Positions 47,485 through 55,785 of a stretch of 64,000 nucleotides of DNA are shown one piece after another. Made by a program: the position numbers and the translations under genes. The stretch comes from Streptomyces sp. TLI_105 (GTDB taxonomy: Bacteria; Actinomycetota; Actinomycetes; Streptomycetales; Streptomycetaceae): the NCBI RefSeq assembly GCF_900105415.1, contig NZ_FNSM01000001.1:6759501-6823500 (forward strand), written 5' to 3'. How positions within the stretch are numbered: position 1 is the stretch's first letter; each line of letters starts with the position of its first letter. The notes beneath the pieces are model-generated. The model was not told the DNA's origin. It did no database searches and was given only the letters and a program-made list of their open reading frames with translations.

Positions 47485-49400
47485 TAGCCCGGGGGCTCCT
47501 GCTGCGGGCCGCGGTCGACCGGACCGCGGCCCGACAGGACCTCGCCGTACGCCTGCATGAGGTCGGCGAGCCGGAGGGTGGCGAGGTCCTCCCGGCTCGG
47601 GGTCCCCGGGTATCCGGAGAGCCGCAGGTCCCGGTAGGCGCAGGACTTCTCGTACAGGGTGCGCAGGAAGCGGCCGTTGCCGAGCTCGTCGATCCAGCCC
47701 TGGTCGACGACGTGTCCGCTGATCGAGCGCAGCTCGTCGAGGGCCTCCTCGTCCCAGTTGTCCCCGTTGGCCGCCGCGAGGACCTCGCCGATGGCGGTGA
47801 GTTCCAGCGGGCGGTACGAGGGGAAGTCGACGCGGGTGGTGAAGCGGGAGGACAGGCCGGGGTTGGTGCTGAGCAGCCGGTCCATGCCCTCGGGGTAGCC
47901 GGCCAGGATGACCACCAGGTGGTCGCGGTTGTCCTCGGCCCGCTTCAGGAGCACCTGGAGGGCCTCGTCCCCGTAGGCGTCGCCCTTGCTGTAGCCGGTG
48001 TTGGAGAGCGCGTAGGCCTCGTCGACGAACAGCACGCCGCCGACCGCCGAGTCGATCAGCTCATTGGCCTTGACCGCCGTCTGGCCCAGGAACTCGCCGA
48101 CCATGTCGGCCCGTTGGGCCTCCACGAGATGGTCGCCGCCGAGCAGCCCGAGGGCGTAGAAGACCCGGCCGAGGATCCTGGCGACCGTGGTCTTCCCGGT
48201 GCCCGAGGGGCCGGAGAAGACGAAGTGGCGCTTGGGCGGCTGGACCGGAAGGCCCTGCCCGGCCCGGAGCCGTGCCATCTCCAGCTGCGCCGAGAGCGCC
48301 TTGACCTGGCGCTTGACCGGTTCGAGCCCGACCATGCCCTCCAGTTCGGCGAGCGCCTCCGCGAGGAGCGCCGGATCGGTGGGGCCGGCCGGGAAGCGCG
48401 GCGGCGAGGGCTGCCCGGGCAGCGGGGCCTTCTGCCGTACGGTCTCCGGCGGTGTGACGGGGGCGGCGGGCGGCACCGGTTCGGGCGCGAGCCGCAGCCC
48501 GTCGCCGAGTCCGCCCGCCTCGGGCTCGGCGCCCGGCACGGTGTCCACCGCGTCCTGCCCCAGGCCCCCGCCGAGGGTGCCCCTCGCGACCGTCGCGAGC
48601 CCGGCCGGGTCGTCCACCCCGTCGTAGCCCTCGAAGCCGTCGTACTCGGCGATCGCCGCGAGCCGCGCCGCCGTGTCCATGAACGCCGGGTCGATCCGGT
48701 GCACGGCCCGGTAGAGGGGCAGTGCGGCGGCGCTGCGCCCGGTGCCCTCGTGGGCGCGGGCGAGCCAGTAGCGCAGCTCCTTGCGCTGCGGCTGCTCGCT
48801 GCGGCACCGCATCAGCGAGGCCGACAGGAGCGGCTCGGCCTGGCTGTACATCTCCAGGCGCACCCGGGCCATGCCGCCGAAGAGCCCGGCCTCGATGCCG
48901 AGCAGCGGGTCGTCGACGAGGGTCTCGGTGTGCCGGACGAGCTGGTCCCAGTCCTTGACGAGATAGGCGCGGCAGGCGTGCAGGAAACGCACCTGGGGGT
49001 CGGTGTCGACCGGGGGGAGGCCCGCGAGGGCCCGGTCGAGCTCCGGCACGTGGCGGCCGTCGAGCCAGTGGGAGGCGTGCGCGAGCAGCAGGTCGCGGGG
49101 GCTCTCCAGGACCGGTTGCACCCACCAGCCCAGCCAGTACCAGGAGTTGAGGGTGCGTCGGTGCCGGGTCCGCTGCTCGCCGAAGCGCTCGCGGTTGCGG
49201 TACATGCGCAGCAGCGCGGTCGTGGTGTCGGCCCGGAGCGCGTGCAGCCCGAGCCAGGCGTCCGCCATACCGGGGTCGATCCGTACCGCCGTCCGGAACT
49301 CGTCCTCCGCCTGCGGATACGCGCCCATCGTGTAGGCGTCGACTCCGCGCAGCCAGGCGAGCTCGGCCGGGGCCTGCGAGCCCTGCGTGCCGATGTCCAT
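47481..49400 (-). CDS. TPR-containing AAA+ ATPase (CbxX/SpoVK/EccA-like)
   Basis: 639 residues from the ATG at 49400, preceded by GGGGGA. The N-terminal 280 residues are helical repeats of TPR type (ADAWLGLHALRAD, ELRYWLARAHEGTGRSAAALPLYRAVHRIDPAF). A Pro/Gly-rich linker of about 85 residues follows. The AAA+ domain has Walker A GPSGTGKTT at about 397, Walker B GGVLFVDEAYAL at about 457 and the sensor segment LVVILAGYPEGMDRLLSTNPGLSSRF, the signature of the CbxX/CfqX group that includes SpoVK and type VII secretion EccA. No ESX genes are nearby. The stop codon lies in the MITE end. A chaperone-like or sporulation role is likely. Confidence 0.88.
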   Translation of the reverse strand: MDIGTQGSQAPAELAWLRGVDAYTMGAYPQAEDEFRTAVRIDPGMADAWLGLHALRADTTTALLRMYRNRERFGEQRTRHRRTLNSWYWLGWWVQPVLESPRDLLLAHASHWLDGRHVPELDRALAGLPPVDTDPQVRFLHACRAYLVKDWDQLVRHTETLVDDPLLGIEAGLFGGMARVRLEMYSQAEPLLSASLMRCRSEQPQRKELRYWLARAHEGTGRSAAALPLYRAVHRIDPAFMDTAARLAAIAEYDGFEGYDGVDDPAGLATVARGTLGGGLGQDAVDTVPGAEPEAGGLGDGLRLAPEPVPPAAPVTPPETVRQKAPLPGQPSPPRFPAGPTDPALLAEALAELEGMVGLEPVKRQVKALSAQLEMARLRAGQGLPVQPPKRHFVFSGPSGTGKTTVARILGRVFYALGLLGGDHLVEAQRADMVGEFLGQTAVKANELIDSAVGGVLFVDEAYALSNTGYSKGDAYGDEALQVLLKRAEDNRDHLVVILAGYPEGMDRLLSTNPGLSSRFTTRVDFPSYRPLELTAIGEVLAAANGDNWDEEALDELRSISGHVVDQGWIDELGNGRFLRTLYEKSCAYRDLRLSGYPGTPSREDLATLRLADLMQAYGEVLSGRGPVDRGPQQEPPGY

Positions 49401-49587
49401 CGGGTCCCCCACAACCGTCATCGCATGGACGGGATTTGACCGCACCTGGGGGCATCGTACCTGCGCAGGGGGTGCGCGCTTAAGGAGAAGCGCATGATCC
49501 GGAAGCGGTGACCCTGGGTGAGCTTCAGGGGGCGCGAAGGGGGTGGAAGAGGGCTCGGAGGGGGCTCGAAGAGGGCTTCCGAGGGCA

Positions 49588-49658
49588 GAACGAAGCCCCC
49601 GATCACGGGGGAACAACCGGGGGCTTCGTGTCCGCGGCGGCTCCGAAAAGCCGCACAT
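49588..49658 (-). ncRNA. Candidate small RNA or structured leader
   Basis: This lies in the 331-base gap between the AAA ATPase start and the uridine-kinase-like gene. On the minus strand TTGACC (49687-49692), an 18-bp spacer and TACGTT (49663-49668) form a good promoter. About 10 bases later comes a hairpin GCGGCT/AGCCGC (49637-49654), then a perfect 12-bp stem with arms 49590-49601 and 49618-49629 (arm CGAAGCCCCCG), whose loop contains CCCCC, followed by TTCTG. This fits a transcript of about 70 bases ending at the second hairpin, or an attenuated leader of the ATPase gene 190 bases downstream. Confidence 0.45.
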
Positions 49659-49731
49659 TCAGAACGTAAGACCTGTACGCCCCCTCGGTCAAGCGAAGTT
49701 GAGGGACTTGCGGAAGCGGGCTTCCACCCCC

Positions 49732-50361
49732 TCAGATCACGGACGGGGAGCCGTCACCGTGCGTGATGATCTGGTGCGCGCCCGCTGTCACGGCCGGCCC
49801 TGGAAGCCAGTCGTACCCCTCCTGGCACTCCCGTACCAGGGTGTCGGCGAAGGGCCGGGAGGGGTCCTCGGCGAAATGGCGAGTCTCCGCCACGGTCCAG
49901 CCGTCCCAGAAGGAGGCCTGCTCCGGACCGTCCCGCCGACGCCCGCGCGCCCAGGAATCCTCGGCTGCGCGCTCCATCCACAGCAGCCACGCCAGGAACG
50001 GCCGCACCACCCTCCGGCCGGCGCCGACGCCCTCGACGAGGACCACCGGGGCCGGGGGCAGCGCCCGCGCCTCCCCGAAGCGCCGCAGCCGCCAGTCGTA
50101 CGGGCGGTAGGAGGCGGTCTCGCCCCGGGAGAGCGGCTCCAGGACCTGCTCCCGCAGCCGGCCGGTCCACGCGAAGAGCTCCTCGTGCGTGGCGAGGTCG
50201 TCGAGGTGCAGGACGGGGGCGTCGTCGAGGGCGGCGGACAGCCGGGCCGCCAGGGTGGACTTGCCGGAGCCCGCGTGGCCGTCGACCGCCACCAGCCGGA
50301 CCGGTCCGCAGGAGGGCGGCAGCCGGAGCAGCGCGTGGGCCGCGCGGTCGAGGTCGTTCAT
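49732..50361 (-). CDS. Uridine kinase-like P-loop protein
   Basis: 209 residues from the ATG at 50361. The P-loop VDGHAGSGKSTLAARLS is at about 28-44, with VLHLDDLATHEELFAW and VVLVEGVGAGRRVVRPFLAW, the layout of the uridine kinase/phosphoribulokinase-like NTPases (Asp-Asp of the base site, Glu-Gly of the second strand). The usual uridine-specific residues are not clear, so ATP-dependent phosphorylation of some small molecule is all that can be said. It diverges from the peptidase gene, with a 12-bp palindrome in the gap between them. Confidence 0.82.
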   Translation of the reverse strand: MNDLDRAAHALLRLPPSCGPVRLVAVDGHAGSGKSTLAARLSAALDDAPVLHLDDLATHEELFAWTGRLREQVLEPLSRGETASYRPYDWRLRRFGEARALPPAPVVLVEGVGAGRRVVRPFLAWLLWMERAAEDSWARGRRRDGPEQASFWDGWTVAETRHFAEDPSRPFADTLVRECQEGYDWLPGPAVTAGAHQIITHGDGSPSVI

Positions 50362-50425
50362 GGGCCCAGCGTAGGGGAGCGGGGGACCGCCGCAGGTCAG
50401 CGAGGTACCGCCGCCAGTGGTGGAG

Positions 50426-50437
50426 ACCAATATTGGT
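50426..50437. promoter_or_regulatory. AT-rich palindrome between divergent genes
   Basis: ACCAATATTGGT is a perfect 12-bp palindrome, conspicuous in GC-rich flanks, between the uridine-kinase-like gene (start 50361) and the peptidase gene (start 50587). It may be an operator; no regulator gene is adjacent. Confidence 0.4.
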
Positions 50438-50586
50438 GCGGCGACGCGAGCCGAAGTGCTGGCGGAGGCCCCGCGGAAGCCGGGATAGTGGGCCCGCGCA
50501 GCCCCGCCCGTCCACCGGTGCGGAGGCGGTACACCCTGCCTCGGCACTGTCGTACGCCCACCGTTCTCGACTGGGGGTCACCGCCC

Positions 50587-51990
50587 ATGACCAGCTCCAC
50601 CCCACGCAGAACCGTCCTCGCCGCGGCGCTCGCGGCCGCCGCGGGAACGGCCGCCGCCGGTCCCGCCACCGCCGCGGACCCCGCCACCGCCGCCTGCCCC
50701 GACCGCACCGCCTCCGACTGCGCGGCCGACGGCGCCGAGCGGGGCCACGCCCCCGCCGCCGGGCTCGTCGACAACCGCTTCTGGTCCTCGTACACGGACT
50801 GGAGGTGCGGTGCGACGGCCGGTACGAAGGCGGTCGCCGGCCTCCGGCCCGGCCTGGTCCTCGCCACCCCCGCCGGGCGCGTCGACTACACCGACCCGCA
50901 CACCGGCCGCACCTCCGCCTGGGAGTACGCGAGCTGGACCTCGCCCGTCCACACCCCGGCCGTGCCCGCCACCGAGGTCATCGCCTCCTGGAACGCCGTC
51001 ACCCCGCCCGGCACCTGGCTCCAGGTCGAACTGTCCGGCACGTACTCCGACGCCACCGCCACCCCCTGGTACGTGCTCGGCCGCTGGGCCTCCGGCGACG
51101 GCGACATCCGCCGCACCTCGGTCGACGACCAGACCGACGGCAGGAGCACCGTCTGGACCGACACCTTCGCGATCGACGACGCCGCGAGCGGCCTGCGGCT
51201 GCGCTCGTACCGGCTGCGCCTCACCCTCCACCGCACCCCCGGGACCGACCTCACCCCGACCGTCTGGCGGATCGGCGCCATGGCCTCGGACATCCCGGAC
51301 CGCTTCACCGTCCCGGCCACCGAGCCGGGCCTCGACCACGAGCTGGACGTTCCGCGCTACTCGCAGAACACCCACGTCGGCCAGTACCCCGAGTACGACA
51401 ACGGCGGCGAGGCCTGGTGCAGCCCGACCTCCTCCCAGATGATCGTCGAGTACTGGGGACGCCGCCCCTCCGCCGAGCAGCTGGCCTGGGTGAACCCGGC
51501 CTTCGCCGACCCGCAGGTCTGCCACGCCGCCCGCTTCACCTACGACCACCAGTACCAGGGCTGCGGCAACTGGCCCTTCAACGCCGCCTACGCGGCCACC
51601 TACCCCGACATGAACGCCGTGGTCACCCGGCTGCGCTCGCTCACGGAGCTCGAATCGCTGGTCCGCGTCGGCATCCCGGCCATAACGTCCCAGTCCTTCC
51701 GCAAGGAGGAGCTGACCGGAGCCGGGTACGGCACCTCGGGCCACCTGATGACCGTCATCGGCTTCACGGCGGACGGCGACGTCATCGCCAACGACCCCGC
51801 CTCCCCCAGCAACGAGGCCGTCCGCCGGGTCTACCGGCGGCGCGAGTGGGAGAACATCTGGCTGCGCACCAAGCGGTACGACGCGAACGGCAAGGTCAGA
51901 AGCGGTACGGGCGGTGTCTGCTACCTCTACTGGCCGGTCAAGCCAGCACCAAGTCAGCACCGCGCGCTGCAGGCGCTCGGCCTGGTGTGA
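50587..51990 (+). CDS. Exported C39-like cysteine peptidase
   Basis: 467 residues. The N-terminus TPRRTVLAAALAAAAGTAAAGPATA looks like a twin-arginine signal. A beta-rich region (about 60-250) precedes the papain-like C39 domain, where the nucleophile Cys is in GGEAWCSPTSSQMIVEYWG, the His in SGHLMTVIGFTADGD and the Asp/Asn in VIANDPASPSN. This is the PF13529-type peptidase common in streptomycetes, acting outside the cell on unknown substrates. The 3' end overlaps the tail of an integrase remnant read on the other strand. Confidence 0.88.
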   Translation: MTSSTPRRTVLAAALAAAAGTAAAGPATAADPATAACPDRTASDCAADGAERGHAPAAGLVDNRFWSSYTDWRCGATAGTKAVAGLRPGLVLATPAGRVDYTDPHTGRTSAWEYASWTSPVHTPAVPATEVIASWNAVTPPGTWLQVELSGTYSDATATPWYVLGRWASGDGDIRRTSVDDQTDGRSTVWTDTFAIDDAASGLRLRSYRLRLTLHRTPGTDLTPTVWRIGAMASDIPDRFTVPATEPGLDHELDVPRYSQNTHVGQYPEYDNGGEAWCSPTSSQMIVEYWGRRPSAEQLAWVNPAFADPQVCHAARFTYDHQYQGCGNWPFNAAYAATYPDMNAVVTRLRSLTELESLVRVGIPAITSQSFRKEELTGAGYGTSGHLMTVIGFTADGDVIANDPASPSNEAVRRVYRRREWENIWLRTKRYDANGKVRSGTGGVCYLYWPVKPAPSQHRALQALGLV

Positions 51991-52200
51991 GCATGTGCGG
52001 CCCGACGGTCGTCTCCACGACCTGACGGCAGCGCTCCTGGCCGTCCTGCGTGAGGTGGCCGTACCGGTCCACCGTGGCCTTGACCGACCGATGTCCGAGC
52101 CGGCGAGACACCTCGTGAATGGACACTCCGTTGGTCAGCGAGCCTTTCCAACCTCAGCTTGAGCAGATCAAGTGGCAGGACGGCCGGAGGATGCGACGCC
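51938..52200 (-). pseudogene. Tyrosine recombinase (phage integrase) C-terminal remnant
   Basis: The minus strand encodes SIHEVSRRLGHRSVKATVDRYGHLTQDGQERCR, the catalytic C-terminus of site-specific tyrosine recombinases with the LGH box and nucleophile Tyr in DRYGH. Just upstream, in another frame, LPLDLLKLRLERLADQ continues the family sequence, so a frameshift lies near 52125. The rest of the gene is gone. It marks an old integrative element at the end of the peptidase gene. Confidence 0.75.
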
Positions 52201-52246
52201 GCCTCGCTGAACTCCATTGTCGGCGGCGAGCGCTTGACTCGCGGGC

Positions 52247-52738
52247 ATGGACGACGAGCAGCTTCTGACCGCCGTGGCCGAGATCCTGTGGCCGGGCCTC
52301 TGTGACCTGGCCTGCCGTGAGCACAGGCTTGCGCCAGGTCAGGTCTGCCTTCCCGTCTCCGGTCACGCTGACCCGGGCAACCTCGTCGAGACGCTTTCCG
52401 ACCGATACGGCGAGCCGTTGGCCGATGCCGGCCGACTGCCGTCGCTTCCTTTGTCTGGGCAGATCGGCTGGAGGTGTGCCTGGCCGTTCAGTGAGCGTTT
52501 TCAGCTTCGCCACTCCAGGGTGACGCCGTGGCCCTCGCTTGAGCCCTGGAAGCTCCTCGGGTGGGCCCACCGGGCACAGGGGGTTGTCTGTGAAAAGTCG
52601 TGGGCGGTCACTTCGCTGAGGGGCCGGCCCTGCGCTTCGGGGCGGGAGATGATCGCGGGGAGGGATGGAACACATGCTCGAAGTGCCATCCCTGCAAGGT
52701 TCTCCCGCCGGTACTTCCCCACCTCCGCAGTGGCGTAG
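52247..52738 (+). pseudogene. Hypothetical gene, probably truncated
   Basis: The first 70 codons (MDDEQLLTAVAEILWPGLCDLACREH...) have strongly G/C-ending codons like the host. After about 52460 the frame runs through sequence with no codon bias (WPFSERFQLRHSRVTP...), so the real gene seems cut there. No Shine-Dalgarno is obvious and I do not recognise the protein. It lies between an integrase remnant and a SUKH gene, an area of repeated rearrangement. From 52500 to 52782 nothing else can be recognised. Confidence 0.3.
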
Positions 52739-52782
52739 TCGGACGGAGACATCCCTGTAGAGAGGACAGAGGGCATAGGGCG

Positions 52783-53352
52783 ATGAGTGTGGCTGAGAGT
52801 TGGTCGCGTGTGATGAGTCTTCTCCGGGAGCACGCCCCGGCCGATCACGCGGATCTGCCAGGGCCCGCTACGGAGGAGACGCTCGCGGCAGCCGAGGAAC
52901 GGATGGGTATCTCCCTGCATGGGGACCTGCGGACGTGGCTGTTGCAGAACAATCTGGATCTGCCAGAGGAAGATTTCGACGATGACGTAATGTGCTGCGG
53001 CTTCGACGGGTTCCCCGACGAGGGAAGCTTCTTTCTGGGCATCCGGGCGATGGAGAGGCTCTACGCGAACCGCTCCACGTCCTGCGGATTCGACCCTCCG
53101 GACCAGCCGGACAATCCGTTCTGGCGTAACGAGTGGATCCCGTTCCTGTCGGACCAGGACGGCTGGATGGGAAAGTTCATCGATGTGCGGGACGGGCGCG
53201 TCGGCCGCTGGTTCGTGGGTGGCCCCACGGTCACGGGCGAGTACGAATCGATGGCCCTGTATTTCGACTCTGTGGCGGAGACGCTGACGAGGATCGCCGA
53301 TGGAGGCTCCCCGGTCTGTCGGTTCGCCGAAGGTCGACTTGTCTGGTCGTGA
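52783..53352 (+). CDS. SMI1/KNR4 (SUKH) family protein, likely immunity protein
   Basis: 189 residues. The SUKH fold signature is at the N-terminus: SWSRVMSLLREHAPADHADLPGPATEETLAAAEERMGISLHGDLRTWLLQNN, then DDDVMCCGFDGFPDEGSFFLGI and the later WIPFLSDQDGWMGKFIDVRDGRVGRWF. SUKH proteins are cytoplasmic antidotes of polymorphic toxins. No toxin gene is adjacent, so it may be an orphan immunity gene or have lost its partner. GC content is a little lower than in the core genes. Its stop is directly followed by the truncated end of an IS transposase, so the C-terminus may have been reshaped. Confidence 0.85.
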   Translation: MSVAESWSRVMSLLREHAPADHADLPGPATEETLAAAEERMGISLHGDLRTWLLQNNLDLPEEDFDDDVMCCGFDGFPDEGSFFLGIRAMERLYANRSTSCGFDPPDQPDNPFWRNEWIPFLSDQDGWMGKFIDVRDGRVGRWFVGGPTVTGEYESMALYFDSVAETLTRIADGGSPVCRFAEGRLVWS

Positions 53353-53353
53353 G

Positions 53354-53963
53354 ACGGTTCCCATGATTGTCTGCTGGGTTGTGGTGAGGTCCTGGCCGGG
53401 AAGCCGTCTGATGGGCGTGGTCACCCAGGGGCCGGCCCCGATGTAGGCGCGGTCGGCGAGCACGGGCAAGCCCTGGCGTTCGCAGATCCGGATGATGTGG
53501 TGGGTGCGGGCCGCGGCCAGGTCGTGAGTGCGGCCGGGCGGCGCGGGTGAGACCCACAGCTTGCCCGCGGGATCGGCCACGACCTGCACGTTCACGCCAT
53601 GACGGCGGTGCTTCTGGGAAAGTCGGCCCGGCCGTCGCCGACGCGGTCGCACTCGGCGGGTGTTCCGTCGAGCAGGACGTGATCAGGATCCGTCTTCCGC
53701 AGGACCCGCAGCAGTCCGGGCGCCCGGCGGGACAGGTGATCGACGACGGCTGGGACGTAGGCGTGGGCGGTCCCGACGGATATGCCGAAGCCGGCGGCGA
53801 TCTGCGTGAGCGTGTCGTGACGACGAAGGTGGACCAGGCCCACGAGGGCGCGCTGGTGGGGCGGGAGCTTGCAGCGGCGGTTACCCTCACGGGTGACGAT
53901 GAGCATGGATACCCACTCGACCAGGGCGTGCGGCAGGTCGAGTGCGGCAGGATAGGGAACCAA
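53354..53963 (-). pseudogene. IS5-family transposase, N-terminal and middle part
   Basis: From a TTG at 53963 the first frame gives [74 protein letters not shown] and [13 protein letters not shown] (DDE Asp). Near 53615 the frame shifts to [59 protein letters not shown] and TTTQQTI, after which homology stops at about 53365, before the conserved C-terminus with the final Glu. The missing end of the same family is found on the plus strand at 55515-55595. Confidence 0.85.
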
Positions 53964-54067
53964 CGAGGCTCCTGCGCTGAAGAGTTGAGACGTCGAACAC
54001 CTCTCTCAACGGCACGGGAGCCTCGTGCGTTGCGGGACGCTAGCCCGTCACCCGATCAGTGGCCACT

Positions 54068-54083
54068 CTGAAAGAGCTCACTG
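54068..54083. repeat. Probable left terminal inverted repeat of the split IS
   Basis: CTGAAAGAGCTCACTG lies about 105 bases upstream of the transposase start (minus-strand sense) and matches CTGAAAACGCTCACCG at 55592-55607 in 13 of 16 positions. On the transposase coding strand it reads as the inverted copy, as expected for IS ends. Confidence 0.6.
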
Positions 54084-54129
54084 TTCCCTCAAGCGCCTGC
54101 GACGGACCTCGGCACAACGGCTCCGGGAC

Positions 54130-55347
54130 TCACGGGAGGAACGTCACAGCCGGGAAGGCCGGGGACGGCCCGTCGAGCAGGTGCCCCCGACGGTGGCGCA
54201 GGTGCTCGTCGAAGAACGCGAGCGGGTACGCCTGCTGGATCTTCACCGCCTGGTCAGGGTCGAGGGTGCCGATCACGCTCTGGAGCTGCTGCCCACTCCA
54301 CCCCAACAACTTCGCCACCTGCGGGAACAGCGCCTCGTTGTCGCCGTACGAGACGTGGGCGGCGCCCTGGGCCTGGATGTTGAGCCGCCAACCCCGCAGG
54401 TGCGACCAGAATGCGGCGGCCTCAGGATCCGTGGCTCGGGTGAACACGGCGGACATCATCATGAACGGCCGGTCCATGTCGCCGGCCAGCGGCGGATTCA
54501 TCTGCATCGGACCGTCCAGGCTCAGCCCGGCCCGGATGCGCTCGTCCGCGAGCGTGGCGCAGGCGGTTGCCGTCCCGCCCTTCGACCAACCGAACGCGCC
54601 CATGCGCCGCGGGTCGAGGGAGCCGAGCAGCCCGGCCGGCAGCGCTCGCTGGTCGACGTCCGGATTGCACCCGGCGGCCAGCTGCTCGACGCAGTCGAAA
54701 ACGAAGCGCAGATCCGCGGCGAAATCCCCAGGCAGTGTCGGCGCGTTCCGGTCGCGCAGCGGGACGGCGACCCGGCCGTCAGGGAAATCGGTGTACGTGT
54801 CGTACTGGTGAGCCACCGTCACCACCGCGTATCCGTGGCTGGCGAGCTCTTGGACCATGATGGTGTGGTCGCCCTGGTGGCTGTGCGCGCCGTGTGAGAA
54901 CACGACCACGGGCAGTCGTCGGCCCGGCCGCAGCACCGGAGCGCCCACGTGGCCGACGGTCAGCGGCGCCAGCGGGACCAGGGCGCTGAACCCCACGTCG
55001 GCGAGGAACGCCTGAAGGGCGCCCGGCGGCATCCAAGGCGCCACCGGGTACCGCTCGACGTTCCGGGCGGGATACCAGACGGTGGTCATCAGCTCGCGGA
55101 AGTGCCCGGGTCCCGCGATGTCGTCCGGGCGCGACCGGTCGACGAGGCGCAGCCGGACCGTGCCCACCGGGTGCGGCCCGGTGGGCACGGGCAGCGTGAG
55201 CCGCTTCGGGGCGGGCGCCCCCGGGGCTTCCGCCCACGCGGGGCCGGCGACGGCGGCAAGCGGCACTGCTGCCCCGGTGGCCAGCGCGGCCCCCAGCACG
55301 CGGCGGCGCGTCACGCCCTTCCGGCTGATGAACGGTGTGGTGGTCAA
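54130..55347 (-). CDS. Tat-exported alpha/beta hydrolase (PAF-acetylhydrolase/lipase type)
   Basis: 405 residues from a TTG at 55347 with GGGAGG upstream. The signal is twin-arginine: SRKGVTRRRVLGAALATG, then AAVAGPAWA. The hydrolase domain has the oxyanion segment VVVFSHGAHSHQGDH, the nucleophile elbow GAFGWSKGGTATA (Gly-x-Ser-x-Gly), an Asp in SLDGPMQMNPPL and a His in AAHVSYGDNE. The pattern matches secreted esterases of the PAF-AH/dienelactone hydrolase-like group of actinomycetes. It lies between the two oppositely oriented pieces of an IS transposase and would have been carried along by an inversion. Confidence 0.87.
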   Translation of the reverse strand: MTTTPFISRKGVTRRRVLGAALATGAAVPLAAVAGPAWAEAPGAPAPKRLTLPVPTGPHPVGTVRLRLVDRSRPDDIAGPGHFRELMTTVWYPARNVERYPVAPWMPPGALQAFLADVGFSALVPLAPLTVGHVGAPVLRPGRRLPVVVFSHGAHSHQGDHTIMVQELASHGYAVVTVAHQYDTYTDFPDGRVAVPLRDRNAPTLPGDFAADLRFVFDCVEQLAAGCNPDVDQRALPAGLLGSLDPRRMGAFGWSKGGTATACATLADERIRAGLSLDGPMQMNPPLAGDMDRPFMMMSAVFTRATDPEAAAFWSHLRGWRLNIQAQGAAHVSYGDNEALFPQVAKLLGWSGQQLQSVIGTLDPDQAVKIQQAYPLAFFDEHLRHRRGHLLDGPSPAFPAVTFLP

Positions 55348-55514
55348 GGTCCCTCCCGCGGTGGCGGATCGTCGATCGTGCCGTGACGGCCAGTCCGTGG
55401 GCACAGAGGAACGCTGTCATCCACCCCTCGTGTGCAGCATCAGCCCACGGTTTGATCACTCCGCGCGGGCATCAACCCACGGGCTTACAGCCCGGGGTAG
55501 ACACGGTCAGCGGT

Positions 55515-55607
55515 GACTTCCTCAGAGCCCGCATCAGCCCCAACCGCATGACCGTCATCACCAAAGCCGTCCTCACCCTGGAGAGACGACGCTGAAAACG
55601 CTCACCG
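55515..55607 (+). pseudogene. IS5-family transposase, C-terminal fragment plus right end
   Basis: The plus strand encodes DFLRARISPNRMTVITKAVLTLERRR and a stop at 55595, which is the conserved C-terminus of the same transposase family found in pieces at 53354-53963 on the other strand. The stop overlaps CTGAAAACGCTCACCG (55592-55607), the matching terminal repeat. About 23 codons between the two pieces are missing. The rest of the 438-base gap between the hydrolase and RHS genes (55348-55785) holds no recognisable gene. Confidence 0.75.
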
Positions 55608-55785
55608 ACCCGTAGCACCCGATTCCGATGCCGGTGGACTTCTGCGGGCACTGGTTCATGGGCTGCTCCGGGAACGTGGAGCTGGACGCTGCCGCGGAAC
55701 CCCTGCACCGCGGTCGACTGTCTCCCGCGGCGTCGCCGGTTGCGCCGAGGTCGGCAAGGACGGCCTTCCGGGCCAGACCCTTGCG

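Noticed and set aside
49588..49658. Assignment to the actinobacterial 6C RNA
   Set aside because: Only one C-rich loop with five Cs is visible; the 6C family has two hairpins each with six or more Cs in the loop.
52501..53652. A single 383-residue minus-strand protein
   Set aside because: It joins a transposase fragment to unrelated antisense sequence under the SUKH gene; similarity to transposases stops near 53365.
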